A DNA stretch of 64,000 bases. It comes from Dictyobacter formicarum (GTDB lineage: Bacteria > Chloroflexota > Ktedonobacteria > Ktedonobacterales > Ktedonobacteraceae). Positions 1 to 8,670 of this stretch are shown piece by piece. Location: NCBI RefSeq assembly GCF_016587435.1, contig NZ_BNJJ01000005.1:1-64000 (forward strand), read 5' to 3'. The notes below the pieces were generated by a model that ran no database searches, was not told where the DNA came from, and worked only from the letters and a program-made list of their open reading frames with translations. How positions within the stretch are numbered: the first letter of the stretch is position 1; each line of letters starts with the position of its first letter. A program made the position numbers and the translations under genes.

Positions 1-839
1 TAGCGCATCTCAATAATCATCCGCTCACGGGGGGTGAGAACCGCCAGGACTTGCTCGACCTGTTGACTCAATAATTGCTGGATTGCTTGATCTACCTGTT
101 GCTCTTGATGCGAGTCCACAATCATCTCAGCCAGGCGATATTCTTCTTCCTCAACAATCGGGGCGTCCAGCGAAATGGGCTGATCAGCAGCATTGAGTAA
201 CTCTACTACCCGCTCACGCGGCAAGCCTACCTCCTGAGCAATCCGCTCTGGCAAAACCTCAACGCCCTCTTCCTGGTAAATACGGCGGGCCACGCGCTTG
301 ATTTTGTAAATAAGCTCCACCACATGCACGGGTACATGAATGCTGCGTGCATGCTCCGCGATCGCACGACTGATCGCCTGGCGAATCCACCAGGTGGCGT
401 ATGTACTGAAACGAAAACCACGCTGATAATCAAATTTCTGAGTGGCACGCATGAGGCCAATATTGCCTTCTTGTATCAAATCTAGCAGTGGTAAACCTTG
501 GTTGGTATAACGTTTGGCAATACTGACAACTAAGCGTAAATTGGATTCAATTAAACGCTGGCGCGCACGCGTTTCTCCATGAGTTACGCGTTCAGCCAGT
601 GCCAATTCTTGCTCCGAAGATAGAAGTGGATATAAACCAATTTCCTTTAAATATTGCTTCACCGCATCATCGCTAATCGCCTGCTGGTCCTCATCCTCCT
701 CAGAAAAATTTTCGTCGAACACATCATTAAAATCTTTTTCATCTAGTACCAGTGGCTCGTCTGCCAGCTGGCTTTGCCCTTTTTTCTCAGCTAGCTTAGT
801 TGTGGTACGATTGGCGGTTCTTCCAGTCCTTAACGCCAT
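1..839 (-). CDS. sigA: Primary RNA polymerase sigma factor (SigA/RpoD-like), C-terminus outside window
   Basis: This sigma-70 family protein directs core RNA polymerase to housekeeping promoters. The reading frame starts at 839 with an AGGAGG-type ribosome site just upstream (841-851) and runs off the left edge, so about 279 residues are visible. After an acidic N-terminus comes the region 1.2 motif [12 protein letters not shown], then region 2 with [44 protein letters not shown] and [16 protein letters not shown], then region 3, and finally the start of region 4 ([12 protein letters not shown]). The DLIQEGN core-binding motif and the [14 protein letters not shown] promoter-melting helix are hallmarks of group 1/2 sigma factors. 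It could be a group 2 paralogue rather than the essential one. The missing region 4 prevents a firm choice. Confidence 0.93.
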   Translation of the reverse strand, partial: MALRTGRTANRTTTKLAEKKGQSQLADEPLVLDEKDFNDVFDENFSEEDEDQQAISDDAVKQYLKEIGLYPLLSSEQELALAERVTHGETRARQRLIESNLRLVVSIAKRYTNQGLPLLDLIQEGNIGLMRATQKFDYQRGFRFSTYATWWIRQAISRAIAEHARSIHVPVHVVELIYKIKRVARRIYQEEGVEVLPERIAQEVGLPRERVVELLNAADQPISLDAPIVEEEEYRLAEMIVDSHQEQQVDQAIQQLLSQQVEQVLAVLTPRERMIIEMR

Positions 840-1173
840 ATACCATCCTCCTTCACGCACACATCCAGATCACACATTCCACACTCAAATAAAGACAGTC
901 GCGAAGATATATAAAGAACGTCTTCCCACTTCTCTCACTTTGCAATAATCATGCCAAAGTCAACAAAATGGTCACCAGACTTACTCAATGTTTATCAGAG
1001 ACGGCAGACACGCAAGGCAAAAAAGTGGAGACAGACGGCACTAGAAAGTTTGTTTAGCAAACAGGTCAGGCAATAAAGCAGACAAGATGTGCTGTTAAAA
1101 AATGAAAATATTTCAAGAATTGAGTTATTTTACGCAACGTTCACAAGAAGAGTATTTCAATAGATATGAATGC

Positions 1174-1202
1174 TTGACTAGAGTTGTATCACCTGTTATG
1201 CT
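1174..1202 (+). promoter_or_regulatory. Sigma-70 promoter, distal, rightward
   Basis: TTGACT (1174-1179) is followed after 17 bp by TATGCT (1197-1202). The predicted transcript begins near 1209 and immediately contains a stem pairing GGTA-GAAGCA with TGCTTC-TACC around 1206-1236. The stretch that follows is AT-rich and ends in a T run (about 1270-1276). A short RNA or an attenuated leader is possible. Confidence 0.5.
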
Positions 1203-1309
1203 GAAGGTAAGAAGCAAAGAACTGTGCTTCCTACCACTTCTACTGCCAGAAAAAAGATGAAGAATACCTCTTTTTTGCCTAGCTAAATGAATAATTCTTC
1301 ACCTAAATG

Positions 1310-1338
1310 CTGACAGAGAAGAGGACTTATGGTATGAT
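1310..1338 (+). promoter_or_regulatory. Sigma-70 promoter, proximal, rightward
   Basis: CTGACA (1310-1315) and TATGAT (1333-1338) are separated by exactly 17 bp. Transcription would start near 1345 and give a leader of about 140 nt before the GTG start of the zinc-ribbon protein at 1488. Confidence 0.55.
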
Positions 1339-1344
1339 AGGTAG

Positions 1345-1487
1345 GGCATGGGTTACATACACCCTGCTGTGGGGACGCGGATGCAGCGGCGGAGGCTCCC
1401 CCTAGGCTTACTATCTCGCTAAGCCACGCTTGTTAGCAAAATCGACAAGCGCTTATTACCTCCAGAGAGAAGGAAGGAGGCGATTTC
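1345..1487 (+). ncRNA. Structured 5' leader (possible cis-regulatory RNA)
   Basis: The leader contains several consecutive small inverted repeats: GGGT/ACCC near 1350-1364, GGCTTA/TAAGCC near 1407-1427, and CGCTTGT/ACAAGCG near 1427-1452, followed by the AAGGAGG ribosome site (1474-1480). I do not recognise it as a known riboswitch. The hairpins are visible in the sequence. A regulatory function is inference only. Confidence 0.3.
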
Positions 1488-1703
1488 GTGGAAAACGCTT
1501 TTCCCCGGTGTCGCAAATGTAGTGAAGGTGATCTGGTTCCGCTTTCGGACTTCGGTAGCCAGGGAGCTTCCATAGAGTACAAGGCCTGGGTTTGCACCAA
1601 CCCTTCTTGCCTGTACAATATTAAGATCCGTAATGGAGATATCATCATTAATGAGCCAATTAGTGATGGTTCACTCCATACCTATCGCAGCGGTCGACAG
1701 TAG
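1488..1703 (+). CDS. Small zinc-ribbon protein of unknown function
   Basis: This 71-residue protein starts with GTG at 1488, fixed by an AAGGAGG ribosome site 7 nt upstream. It carries a CRKC pair near residues 8-11 and a second cysteine pair near residues 36-41 (CTNPSC), spaced as in small treble-clef or zinc-ribbon proteins, so it probably binds one zinc ion. The C-terminal third has no recognisable motif. No catalytic residues are visible. It has its own structured leader and two upstream promoters, and it is not obviously in an operon with ftsY, which has a separate promoter. A nucleic-acid or protein adaptor role is possible but not shown by the sequence. Confidence 0.7.
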   Translation: MENAFPRCRKCSEGDLVPLSDFGSQGASIEYKAWVCTNPSCLYNIKIRNGDIIINEPISDGSLHTYRSGRQ

Positions 1704-1766
1704 GGGTGTTCATCACACCAAAAACAACGCTCACGAGTGGTCGCGATCACTTGCTAGCGTAAAAAG

Positions 1767-1804
1767 GAGGCAAAAGGCGGCTATATGTACACTCCTTTTG
1801 CCTC
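1767..1804 (+). terminator. Stem-loop after zinc-ribbon gene
   Basis: Arms 1767-1777 and 1794-1804 (GAGGCAAAAGG with its complement) are perfect over 11 bp with a 16-nt loop. A clean T tract does not follow, so termination may be partial. Confidence 0.4.
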
Positions 1805-1832
1805 TCTATATACAGAGGGGTAGTCACAAAAA

Positions 1833-1850
1833 AGGCCACTGCAGTGGCCT
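1833..1850 (-). terminator. GC-rich hairpin with T run on the minus strand
   Basis: AGGCCACT-GC-AGTGGCCT is a self-complementary hairpin. Read on the minus strand it is followed by six T residues, the form of an intrinsic terminator facing left. No minus-strand gene lies to its right before ftsY, so it may block antisense transcription coming out of the ftsY region. Confidence 0.35.
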
Positions 1851-1875
1851 GAAAGGGTGATTATTGTCCCTCTAT

Positions 1876-1905
1876 TTGGCTTTTTCGGAACAAATACTGT
1901 ATAAA
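1876..1905 (+). promoter_or_regulatory. Probable ftsY operon promoter
   Basis: TTGGCT (1876-1881) and TATAAA (1900-1905) are 18 bp apart, about 60 bp upstream of the ftsY start. This is the only plausible pair in the gap. Confidence 0.4.
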
Positions 1906-1963
1906 GTCATAGAGTATTAATCAATTAGATTTTTTAACTTTATTAAAAGGAGTCAATGCTGAC

Positions 1964-2971
1964 GTGCTCAATCGCTTCTTTGGGCAGAAACCTCAGGAAG
2001 ACCCAAAACAAAAGCAGACAACCGGTAATACTGCTCCAGCACAACCCGCTGGACAACAACCTGTTGCAGAACAACGTTTTACCTTCTTGAATCGCACCCG
2101 TCAAATATTCAACCGGCTGGGCAATACTGTTCAGGAAACCGACACCATTACCGATAGCCTATGGGATGAGTTGGAAGAGTCATTATTGGGGGCTGACGTG
2201 GGACCAAGCACGACGCTATGGCTCATAGAGCGCCTGCGCCAACGCGTGAGCGACGAAAATATGCGTACAGGCGGCCAGGTACAACAAGCATTACGAGAAG
2301 AATTAACCGCCCTCCTTGGAAAATCATCATCTCTCCGTTTCTCCAAACAATCTCCTCTTACAGTGATCCTTGTGATCGGTGTCAATGGTTCAGGGAAAAC
2401 TACCAGCATCGCTAAAATGGCTTATCGCCTCAAACGAGAAGGACATAGTGTGATGCTGGCTGCTGGCGATACATTTCGCGCAGCTGCTATTGATCAGTTA
2501 CAGGAGTGGGGTAATCGTGTTGAGGTACCGGTCATTAGCCAAAAACCAAATTCTGACCCCGGCGCAGTTGTCTACGATGCACTTCAAGCCGCCCAGAGTC
2601 GCGGCAGCGATGTGTTGATCGTCGATACAGCCGGTCGCTTACACACCAAGTTTAATCTAATGGAAGAATTAAAGAAAATTAATAAAATTATTCAGAAATT
2701 CGTTCCAGATGGTCCACACGAACTGCTAATGGTTATCGATGCCACCACGGGCCAGAATGCCCTGCTGCAAGCACGTAAGTTTGCAGAGGACATCGGTCTG
2801 ACCGGCGTTGTCATCACCAAGATGGATAGTACGGCCAAGGGTGGTTTTGCGTTTGCGGTCGCAGACGACTTAGGTGTGCCAATTAAATTTATTGGTACGG
2901 GTGAAAAAGTAGAGAATTTGATGCCATTCGAACCGCAAAATTTCGTGGCTGCGCTCTTCGCACAACAGTAA
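1964..2971 (+). CDS. ftsY: Signal recognition particle receptor FtsY
   Basis: FtsY is the membrane-associated GTPase that docks SRP-ribosome complexes at the Sec translocon. The 335-residue protein has a glutamine/proline-rich N-terminal stretch of about 45 residues, the helical N domain (about 45-130), then the NG GTPase. Visible motifs are GVNGSGKTTS (G1), DTFRAAAIDQL, DTAGR (G3), TKMDSTAKGG (G4 region) and GTGEKVENLMPF. The N-terminal A domain is short, as in many Gram-positive-type bacteria. The start is GTG at 1964. The in-register AAAAGGAG lies 11 nt upstream, and the nearer ATG at 1956 is out of frame. It is the first gene of a likely ftsY-accD-accA transcription unit, with 13 nt to accD. 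Confidence 0.97.
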   Translation: MLNRFFGQKPQEDPKQKQTTGNTAPAQPAGQQPVAEQRFTFLNRTRQIFNRLGNTVQETDTITDSLWDELEESLLGADVGPSTTLWLIERLRQRVSDENMRTGGQVQQALREELTALLGKSSSLRFSKQSPLTVILVIGVNGSGKTTSIAKMAYRLKREGHSVMLAAGDTFRAAAIDQLQEWGNRVEVPVISQKPNSDPGAVVYDALQAAQSRGSDVLIVDTAGRLHTKFNLMEELKKINKIIQKFVPDGPHELLMVIDATTGQNALLQARKFAEDIGLTGVVITKMDSTAKGGFAFAVADDLGVPIKFIGTGEKVENLMPFEPQNFVAALFAQQ

Positions 2972-2984
2972 CCGGAGGTTTCTT

Positions 2985-3860
2985 ATGGCAAAAGAAGCTG
3001 CTGTCCCACTCACCGGGCAGGCTTCCTCCCCCACTGAGGATAAGCCTGCTCTGCCCTCGGTGGGCAATATAGCTGTCAAATGTCCTAAATGTAAAGAAAT
3101 TTTATATAGTCGCGATTGGGAAAAGAACCTGAAGGTGTGTTCTCGTTGTAACCACCATTTCAGACTGACTGCCCTTGAGCGCATCGATCTCTTAGCTGAT
3201 CCTGGAAGTTTCACTGAATTGGATGCGGATATTATTTCTGTCGATCCTCTCCAGTTCTCGACGTTTCCACCTTCGTACTCAGATCAACGCAACTATGCCG
3301 ATAAGCTAGCTGCGGAACGTAAAAAGGCTGGTATCAATGAAGCTGTGGTCATTGGCCACGCGACCATTGAAAGTAAGCCGCTGGCTCTGGCTGTGATGGA
3401 TTTCCACTTTATGGGGGGCAGCATGGGCTCTGCCGTTGGTGAGAAAATTACACGTGCCATCGAGTCAGGCATTGAGCGCCACGTTCCTGTGTTAATCGCC
3501 TCTACTTCAGGTGGCGCACGCATGCAAGAGGGACTCTTTTCGCTGATGCAGATGGCGAAAACCTCTGCTGCCCTGGCCAGATTGGGTGAGGCCAAACTCC
3601 CTTATATTAGCCTGCTTACTGATCCCACGACCGGCGGCGTGTCCGCCAGTTTTGCGATGCTGGGCGACATTATACTGGCCGAACCAGGCGCCCTGGTGTG
3701 CTTTACCGGCCCACGTGTTATCGAACAGTTTATGCATATCAAACTACCTGAAGGTACCGTTAATTCTGAATTCGGGCTGCAACACGGTATGATCGACGCC
3801 GTCGTACATCGACGCGATCTACGCTCAACGCTGGGACAGATCCTTAGTCTCTATTCGTAA
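2985..3860 (+). CDS. accD: Acetyl-CoA carboxylase carboxyltransferase subunit beta
   Basis: AccD pairs with AccA to move the carboxyl group from carboxybiotin to acetyl-CoA, making malonyl-CoA for fatty-acid synthesis. The 291-residue protein has the N-terminal zinc finger (CPKC near residues 29-32 and CSRC near 47-50), then the crotonase-like fold with GGSMGSAVGEKI, STSGGARMQEG and TDPTTGGVSASFA. Length and motif order match the bacterial family. A GGAGG ribosome site precedes the ATG. It follows ftsY by 13 nt and precedes accA by 76 nt on the same strand, so the two carboxyltransferase subunits should be co-expressed. The biotin carboxylase and carrier genes are not in the window. Confidence 0.97.
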   Translation: MAKEAAVPLTGQASSPTEDKPALPSVGNIAVKCPKCKEILYSRDWEKNLKVCSRCNHHFRLTALERIDLLADPGSFTELDADIISVDPLQFSTFPPSYSDQRNYADKLAAERKKAGINEAVVIGHATIESKPLALAVMDFHFMGGSMGSAVGEKITRAIESGIERHVPVLIASTSGGARMQEGLFSLMQMAKTSAALARLGEAKLPYISLLTDPTTGGVSASFAMLGDIILAEPGALVCFTGPRVIEQFMHIKLPEGTVNSEFGLQHGMIDAVVHRRDLRSTLGQILSLYS

Positions 3861-3936
3861 GCATTGTCTAAGTGTAGCATTTCTGGCTACCATCAGGCAC
3901 AACGAGACTGGAAAGCATAATATAGAAGGGAAAGCG

Positions 3937-4923
3937 ATGGCCTACGATCTTGAATTTGAGAAACCGCTGGCTGAGTTAGAAAAAAAGATATCTTCCTTGC
4001 AACGCAAGGGTGACCGCCTGAAAACGGATGAACTGGTACAGTTGCATGAGTTGGAACGAGAACTTCAGCAAAAGACCGAGGATCTTTATAAAAACCTTAC
4101 GACATGGCAAACTGTGCAGGTGGCGCGCCACAAGGATCGACCTTACGCCGCTGACTATATCCGACTCATGTGCGACGATTTTTTTGAGCTACATGGAGAT
4201 CGCTCTTTTGGAGATGATCACGCCATTATGGCGGGTCCTGCTAAACTTGGAAAGCAATCTGTGATGCTGGTCTGTCATCAAAAGGGCCGTGATATGAAGG
4301 AGAAGCAATTCCGCAATCTAGGAATGCCGCATCCAGAAGGATATCGCAAAGCTCATCGTTTGATGGAGCAGGCTGAGAAGTTCCAGATGCCCATTGTGTC
4401 GTTGATCGATGCTTCTGGCGCATCACCGGGCCTGGTTGATGAGGAACGTGGACAGGCGGAGGCGATTGCCGCCACACTGTATTTGATGCCTCGCTTGAAG
4501 GTTCCTATCATTGCGACAGTTATCGGTGAGGGAGGAAGTGGTGGCGCTCTGGCCATTGGTGTGGCTGATCGTATCTTGATGCTGGAACACAGCATTTATA
4601 TGGTGGCCGCCCCCGAGGCCGCGGCATCAATTATGTGGCGCGATGCAGCCTATGCTTCGTATGCGGCTACCGCAATGCGCATCAGTGCGCACGAATTGCT
4701 GCCACTGGGCCTGATTGATGAGATCTTGCCAGAACCGCTTGGAGGCGCTCATCGCAACTATCAGCAAATGGCCACCACGTTGAGAAATGCTCTGGAACGT
4801 CACCTGGAAGAGACGAAGAGCTTGCCAACTGACAAACTATTAGAGTTGCGCTACCAGAAGTTCCGCAATATAGGCAAGTATGGTTCTATTCAAGAGCCAA
4901 CGCTCGCCAGTACCCAGGCCTAG
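3937..4923 (+). CDS. accA: Acetyl-CoA carboxylase carboxyltransferase subunit alpha
   Basis: AccA is the partner of AccD in the cytoplasmic carboxyltransferase. The 328-residue protein begins with the typical helical lead-in (LEFEKPLAELEKKISSLQ) and contains RPYAADYIRLMCDDFFELHGDR, the oxyanion-type loops of the crotonase fold (SLIDASGASPGL) and GEGGSGGALAIGVADRI. Its length matches the usual 310-330 residues. An AAGGGAAAG ribosome site lies just upstream of the ATG. It is the last gene of the ftsY-accD-accA unit and its stop codon abuts a strong two-way terminator. Confidence 0.97.
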   Translation: MAYDLEFEKPLAELEKKISSLQRKGDRLKTDELVQLHELERELQQKTEDLYKNLTTWQTVQVARHKDRPYAADYIRLMCDDFFELHGDRSFGDDHAIMAGPAKLGKQSVMLVCHQKGRDMKEKQFRNLGMPHPEGYRKAHRLMEQAEKFQMPIVSLIDASGASPGLVDEERGQAEAIAATLYLMPRLKVPIIATVIGEGGSGGALAIGVADRILMLEHSIYMVAAPEAAASIMWRDAAYASYAATAMRISAHELLPLGLIDEILPEPLGGAHRNYQQMATTLRNALERHLEETKSLPTDKLLELRYQKFRNIGKYGSIQEPTLASTQA

Positions 4924-4990
4924 TCATTCATAGTCATATAAAAAAGACCTCCATGCAGATGGAGGTCTTTTTTATATGACTATGAATGAC
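4923..4990. terminator. Bidirectional terminator with 32-bp perfect arms
   Basis: Positions 4923-4954 and 4959-4990 are perfectly complementary around a 4-nt loop (GCAG). The GC-rich core AGACCTCCAT is flanked by A6/T6 tracts, which supply the U run in both directions. It serves accA on the plus strand and dnaK on the minus strand. The arms extend about 20 bp beyond what a terminator needs. Confidence 0.92.
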
Positions 4991-5006
4991 TGATTATTTA
5001 GATTAT

Positions 5007-6899
5007 TTACACTTCGCGATATTCGCCCTCGACAGTACCGCTATCTTCAGTGGGAGTGGAAGAACGTCCAGTTCCAGCACCAGCAGTGGCCGCGTTCTGG
5101 CTATCATAGATTTCCTTCCCCACTCGCTGCAACGTCAGCTCCAATTCTGAGGTCAGCGAGCTCAAGCTGACGATCTGGTTAGCAGCCAGTGCGTCTCGCA
5201 GAGCTTTGATCTTCTGCTCTACATCTGAGCGCAGGCTGACAGAGATTTTACCTTCGACGTCCTTCAAAGTACGCTCGGCCTGGTAAGCGACACTATCAGC
5301 CCGGTTGCGCAGTTCAATCTCCTCTTTACGGGCTCGATCTTCCTGTGCATGCACCTCGGCTTCACGCACCATACGCTCAACTTCCGCCTTGGAGAGTCCG
5401 CTGGAAGCAGTAATGGTGATTCGTTGCTCTCGACCAGTAGCCTTGTCGCGGGCAGTGACGTTCAAAATGCCGTTGGCGTCAATATCAAAGGTAACCTCAA
5501 CCTGTGGCACGCCACGCGGAGCGGGCGCAATGCCTTCCAGGCGGAAGTGTCCCAGACTCTTGTTATCGCGAGCCAATTCACGCTCGCCCTGTAAGACATG
5601 GATCTCAACGGCTGGCTGATTATCTTCTGCCGTACTGAAAACCTCGCTCTTGCGCACTGGAATAGTCGTATTACGCTCAATCAAACTGGTCATCACGCCA
5701 CCCAGGGTTTCAACGCCCAGTGATAGCGGCGTAACGTCGAGCAAGAGCACATCTTTAACGTCTCCCTGCAGGACACCAGCCTGGATAGCTGCTCCAATCG
5801 CCACCACCTCGTCTGGATTAACTCCCTTATGGGGCTCTTTGCCAAACAGCTTACGCACCATGTCTACTACAGCCGGCATACGTGTCTGTCCACCGACCAG
5901 CACCACTTCATCTACGTTACCAGGGCGGATTTCTGCATCCTCTAACGCCTTCAAGACCGGGCCTTTAGTGCGCTCAATCAGTCCACCTACGAGCTGCTCC
6001 AGTTTCGCACGCGTCAGGCTCATCACCAGGTGCTTGGGACCATTGGCATCTGCGGTAATAAAGGGTAAGTTGATCTCGGTCTGCATGGACGATGAAAGCT
6101 CTACTTTGGCTTTCTCGGCTGCCTCTTTTAGGCGTTGGATGGCCATACGATCTTTGCGCAGGTCGATGCCCTGCTCGCGACGGAACTCGTCGGCAATCCA
6201 ATCCATGATTAGCTGGTCGAAGTCGTCACCACCCAGGTGTGTATCACCATTGGTAGACTTAACTTCAAACACACCCTCACCTAATTGCAGGATCGAGATA
6301 TCAAAGGTACCACCACCCAGATCATAGACAGCAATCGTTTGATCGCTCTTCTTATCCAGACCATAGGCCAGGGATGCGGCGGTTGGCTCGTTGATAATAC
6401 GCAGCACTTCCAGACCAGCGATACGACCAGCATCTTTCGTTGCCTGCCTTTGGGCATCGTTAAAGTACGCGGGAACCGTAATCACAGCTTGTGTCACAGG
6501 TTCACCCAGGCGCGCCTCAGCGTCCGCTTTCAACTTTTGCAGGATCATGGCCGAGATTTCAGGAGGACTATAATCGCGCCCGGCCAATCCGACGCGCGCA
6601 TCGCCATTGGCGGCACGCGACACTTTATAGGGCACGCTCTTGATAGTACGCTGCACTTCGGCATCGTCGAAACGACGGCCCATTAAACGCTTCACAGAGA
6701 AAATGGTGTTATCTGGATTGGTGACGGCCTGGCGTTTGGCCACCTGCCCTACCAGGCGTTCGCCACTTTTAGTGATCGCTACGACCGATGGGGTCAGGCG
6801 CGAACCTTCACTATTCTCCAACACAGTTGGATCGCCAGCCTCGATGATCGCCACGACAGAATTTGTGGTGCCAAGGTCAATACCAATTACTTTTGCCAT
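5007..6899 (-). CDS. dnaK: Hsp70 chaperone DnaK
   Basis: DnaK is the ATP-driven chaperone that binds unfolded peptides, cycling with DnaJ and GrpE. The 630-residue protein starts [14 protein letters not shown], with phosphate loops at [16 protein letters not shown] and [11 protein letters not shown] segments. The substrate-binding domain (about 390-510) follows the conserved linker [16 protein letters not shown], and then comes a helical lid. The C-terminus is glycine/threonine-rich and ends in EGEYREV, close to the EEVD-like acidic tails of bacterial DnaK. A GAGGAGG ribosome site precedes the ATG. grpE and dnaJ do not follow it, so this copy stands alone. The downstream two-way terminator supports a single-gene transcript. 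An HspR-like regulator and hsp20 lie nearby. Confidence 0.97.
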   Translation of the reverse strand: MAKVIGIDLGTTNSVVAIIEAGDPTVLENSEGSRLTPSVVAITKSGERLVGQVAKRQAVTNPDNTIFSVKRLMGRRFDDAEVQRTIKSVPYKVSRAANGDARVGLAGRDYSPPEISAMILQKLKADAEARLGEPVTQAVITVPAYFNDAQRQATKDAGRIAGLEVLRIINEPTAASLAYGLDKKSDQTIAVYDLGGGTFDISILQLGEGVFEVKSTNGDTHLGGDDFDQLIMDWIADEFRREQGIDLRKDRMAIQRLKEAAEKAKVELSSSMQTEINLPFITADANGPKHLVMSLTRAKLEQLVGGLIERTKGPVLKALEDAEIRPGNVDEVVLVGGQTRMPAVVDMVRKLFGKEPHKGVNPDEVVAIGAAIQAGVLQGDVKDVLLLDVTPLSLGVETLGGVMTSLIERNTTIPVRKSEVFSTAEDNQPAVEIHVLQGERELARDNKSLGHFRLEGIAPAPRGVPQVEVTFDIDANGILNVTARDKATGREQRITITASSGLSKAEVERMVREAEVHAQEDRARKEEIELRNRADSVAYQAERTLKDVEGKISVSLRSDVEQKIKALRDALAANQIVSLSSLTSELELTLQRVGKEIYDSQNAATAGAGTGRSSTPTEDSGTVEGEYREV

Positions 6900-7133
6900 G
6901 ATGTATGTTCCTCCTCATTAGTGAGGGTGTGTTGTTTGTTGCTCGAGAACAAGTTACAGGATAAAGAGTTCAGTCAGTTTAAGCATAGTTACCCTTCCTT
7001 CACACCTCTTACCACATAACTTTGCTTATGCTTAAAAGTTTTTCTGATATATATGTAAAACAGCCACTTGAGCTGTGATGTTATGATACACTTCCCTTAT
7101 TGCCAGCAGGGGAAGAGAAAGATTATGTCCGTT

Positions 7134-7156
7134 AAGGGGACCTGGCAGGTCCCCTT
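7134..7156 (-). terminator. Stem-loop downstream of hsp20
   Basis: AAGGGGACCT (7134-7143) pairs perfectly with AGGTCCCCTT (7147-7156) around a 3-nt loop, 27 nt past the hsp20 stop. A T tract is weak, so it may be an RNA 3' stabiliser or an imperfect terminator. Confidence 0.55.
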
Positions 7157-7182
7157 TAATCCCTGTTGTGATAGCTCCTCGA

Positions 7183-7671
7183 TTAAGCTTTTGAGCCAGA
7201 CTCAACAACCTGCTTGGGTTGAGTTTTGCTGCTGGATACAGAAATCTTACGTGGGCGGCTCTCTTCAGCAACCGGTACCGTGATGGTTAGCACACCGTGT
7301 TCGTAGCTGGTTTCGATACCGTCAGCGTTAATAGGTTTTGGGAAAGTAATGCTGCGCTCGAATTTTCCAGAGCCGCTCTCCTGGATCAGCCAGTTGATCT
7401 TTTCCTCCTGAGCGGCCCAGGGATGGAAGGTACCTTTCAGGAAGAGTGTGTTGTCATGTACGGTCAGTTCAATATCTTCTGTTTTGACGCCTGGCAGCAG
7501 GGCCCGTACATGATATCCTTGCTCGGTCTCATAGGCATCTATCATCGCATGCATCCCCTGAGAAGACCGCCCCCAGGTTGGACGAACAAAGCTCTGCTCG
7601 AACAGCTGGTCCATTGCATTGCGCAGACTGACAAAATCACGGAATGGATCGTGCCGCATCATCATTGACAT
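7183..7671 (-). CDS. hsp20: Small heat-shock protein, Hsp20/alpha-crystallin family
   Basis: This ATP-independent holdase binds unfolding proteins during heat stress. With the start at 7671 the protein has 162 residues: an N-terminal segment (MSMMMRHDPFRDFVSLRNAM), the alpha-crystallin domain from about residue 45 (AYETEQGYHVRALLPGVKTEDIEL) with the conserved turn FERSITFPKPINAD and the A-x-x-x-G-V-L-T signature YEHGVLTITVP, and a basic tail. The tail carries KISV, a likely version of the I/V-x-I/V oligomerisation motif. The start is set by a GGAGG site (7680-7684) 8 nt upstream. A longer frame to 7746 has no ribosome site. It has its own promoter at 7798-7826. Confidence 0.93.
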   Translation of the reverse strand: MSMMMRHDPFRDFVSLRNAMDQLFEQSFVRPTWGRSSQGMHAMIDAYETEQGYHVRALLPGVKTEDIELTVHDNTLFLKGTFHPWAAQEEKINWLIQESGSGKFERSITFPKPINADGIETSYEHGVLTITVPVAEESRPRKISVSSSKTQPKQVVESGSKA

Positions 7672-7797
7672 AATAACAGCCTCCTTCTTCTTTATAACCA
7701 GTTTTCTGAATAACGTACCTTCGAGAGTTTGATTGAAGGATAGCACCGTGTTTGCTTGCTTCTACTTTCTTGCTTCCTTCAATCATCTTACGACTAT

Positions 7798-7826
7798 ATT
7801 ATGTGTTACCTTACAAATTTTGTCAA
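7798..7826 (-). promoter_or_regulatory. hsp20 promoter
   Basis: On the minus strand TTGACA (7821-7826) and CATAAT (7798-7803) are 17 bp apart. The roughly 110-nt leader contains an inverted repeat, GATTGAAGG near 7732-7740 with CCTTCAATC near 7776-7784, which could fold over the leader. Confidence 0.6.
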
Positions 7827-8163
7827 GTCATTTGCGTATAGCTTTGCGTCATTCTAACAAACTTCTAATAATTGACGCATTGTAACATGTAAATTCAATG
7901 ATGACTTGTGCAGAGTAAGGACCTGATAGACATCAGTTGAGTGGCTTTTGCGCGTCTTGTTTCTTTGCTTTTGCAGTGAGGTGCCCTCATATATTGCGTA
8001 GGATAGAACTGCGAAGAAGGGCCAGTCCAATGAGTGCAAATCCAGCCGTAATAACCTGAGCGGCTGGCTGCGTGTGAAGTGCCATGATGCAGCGGTGATT
8101 GGTCAACCGGGAGGTCTGTATTCCCAACGGCAAGGCGGCGACAACCATAGGAAGCTCAAATAA
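7827..8163. other. 337-bp gap between hsp20 promoter and hspR terminator
   Basis: I see no supported gene. A minus-strand frame here reads as a hydrophobic stretch (for example AALPLGIQTSRL and ITAGFALIGLALLR), but it has no ribosome site and its only ATG lies inside the hspR stop/terminator. It may be the tail of a lost membrane-protein gene. Confidence 0.4.
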
Positions 8164-8202
8164 ATAATGAGAGAACAGGCCACTCTGCCTGTCTCTCATT
8201 AT
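8164..8202 (-). terminator. hspR terminator overlapping its stop codon
   Basis: Arms 8164-8180 and 8187-8202 pair as ATAATGAGAG(A)ACAGGC with GCCTGTCTCTCATTAT, with one bulged base and a 6-nt loop. On the minus strand a T-rich tail (TTATTTATTT) follows. The stop codon of hspR lies within the stem. Confidence 0.75.
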
Positions 8203-8579
8203 CGTTCTTTTTTCTCGTCAGAGGATTCGACGATGTATTCGGTGTGTTGCACATGCATGAGCAGGGTACGTACCTCTTTAACCTCTTGTTCAAGGCTGAT
8301 AACCTGTCGGCGCATCTGAAGTATATGGCGAATACCCACGGCATTGATGCCTTGATCGGCCAGATCGGCGATCTCTTGCAAAACGGCGAGGTTCTCGTCT
8401 GAGTAAAGGCGATTCTTGCCATCCTGGCGCGCAGGATCAAGCAGGCCAGCTTCCTCATAGCGACGCAATGTCTGTGGAGGTATACCAACTAATTGCGAGA
8501 CAACACCAATAGAATACTTTGGTAAACGGCGATGTTCATCATCACTCATCGCCTGAGGCGCTCTGGAACGTCGCTTCAT
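8199..8579 (-). CDS. hspR: MerR-family heat-shock regulator, HspR-like
   Basis: HspR represses dnaK/clp-type heat-shock genes, usually with DnaK as co-repressor. This 126-residue protein has the MerR winged helix near residues 20-85: YSIGVVSQLVGIPPQTLRRYE (the HspR-type PQTLRRYE helix-turn-helix), then LLDPARQDGKNRLYSDENL and GINAVGIRHIL. A short coiled coil follows (ISLEQEVKEVRTLLMHV). There are no metal-binding cysteines, which fits HspR and not the metal or drug MerR proteins. The start at 8579 has GGAGGT 5 nt upstream. A longer frame to 8690 runs through the promoter. Its neighbours dnaK and hsp20 support the assignment, although I found no clear HAIR box (CTTGAGT-N7-ACTCAAG). Confidence 0.82.
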   Translation of the reverse strand: MKRRSRAPQAMSDDEHRRLPKYSIGVVSQLVGIPPQTLRRYEEAGLLDPARQDGKNRLYSDENLAVLQEIADLADQGINAVGIRHILQMRRQVISLEQEVKEVRTLLMHVQHTEYIVESSDEKKER

Positions 8580-8670
8580 GGTAAACCTCCTTCTAGCCAC
8601 CTTCTTTAGATGGAAAAGCGAGCATGATAAAGCGGTTGTCATGCTCTTTTGTGGCAGTATTGTTTCGGTA

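Larger units (their letters stand above)
840..1487. other. 648-bp gap between divergent sigA and zinc-ribbon gene
   Basis: No protein-coding gene is supported here. The right half holds two good sigma-70-type promoters pointing right, and a run of small hairpins that would lie in the transcript ahead of the zinc-ribbon gene. The left half should hold the sigA promoter on the minus strand, but I could not find a convincing -35/-10 pair for it. Confidence 0.6.

Noticed and set aside
2131..2409. Open frames antisense to ftsY, accD, dnaK, nirB and other genes
   Set aside because: They mirror the codon pattern of strongly coding genes, lack ribosome sites and resemble no protein.
6900..7030. CIRCE or HAIR heat-shock operator upstream of dnaK
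   Set aside because: Neither TTAGCACTC-N9-GAGTGCTAA nor CTTGAGT-N7-ACTCAAG is present. The nearest segment (CTTGTTCTCGAG) lacks symmetry.
7987..8199. A 70-codon minus-strand membrane protein
   Set aside because: It has no ribosome site, its start lies in the hspR stop and terminator, and it matches no family I know. At best it is a gene remnant.
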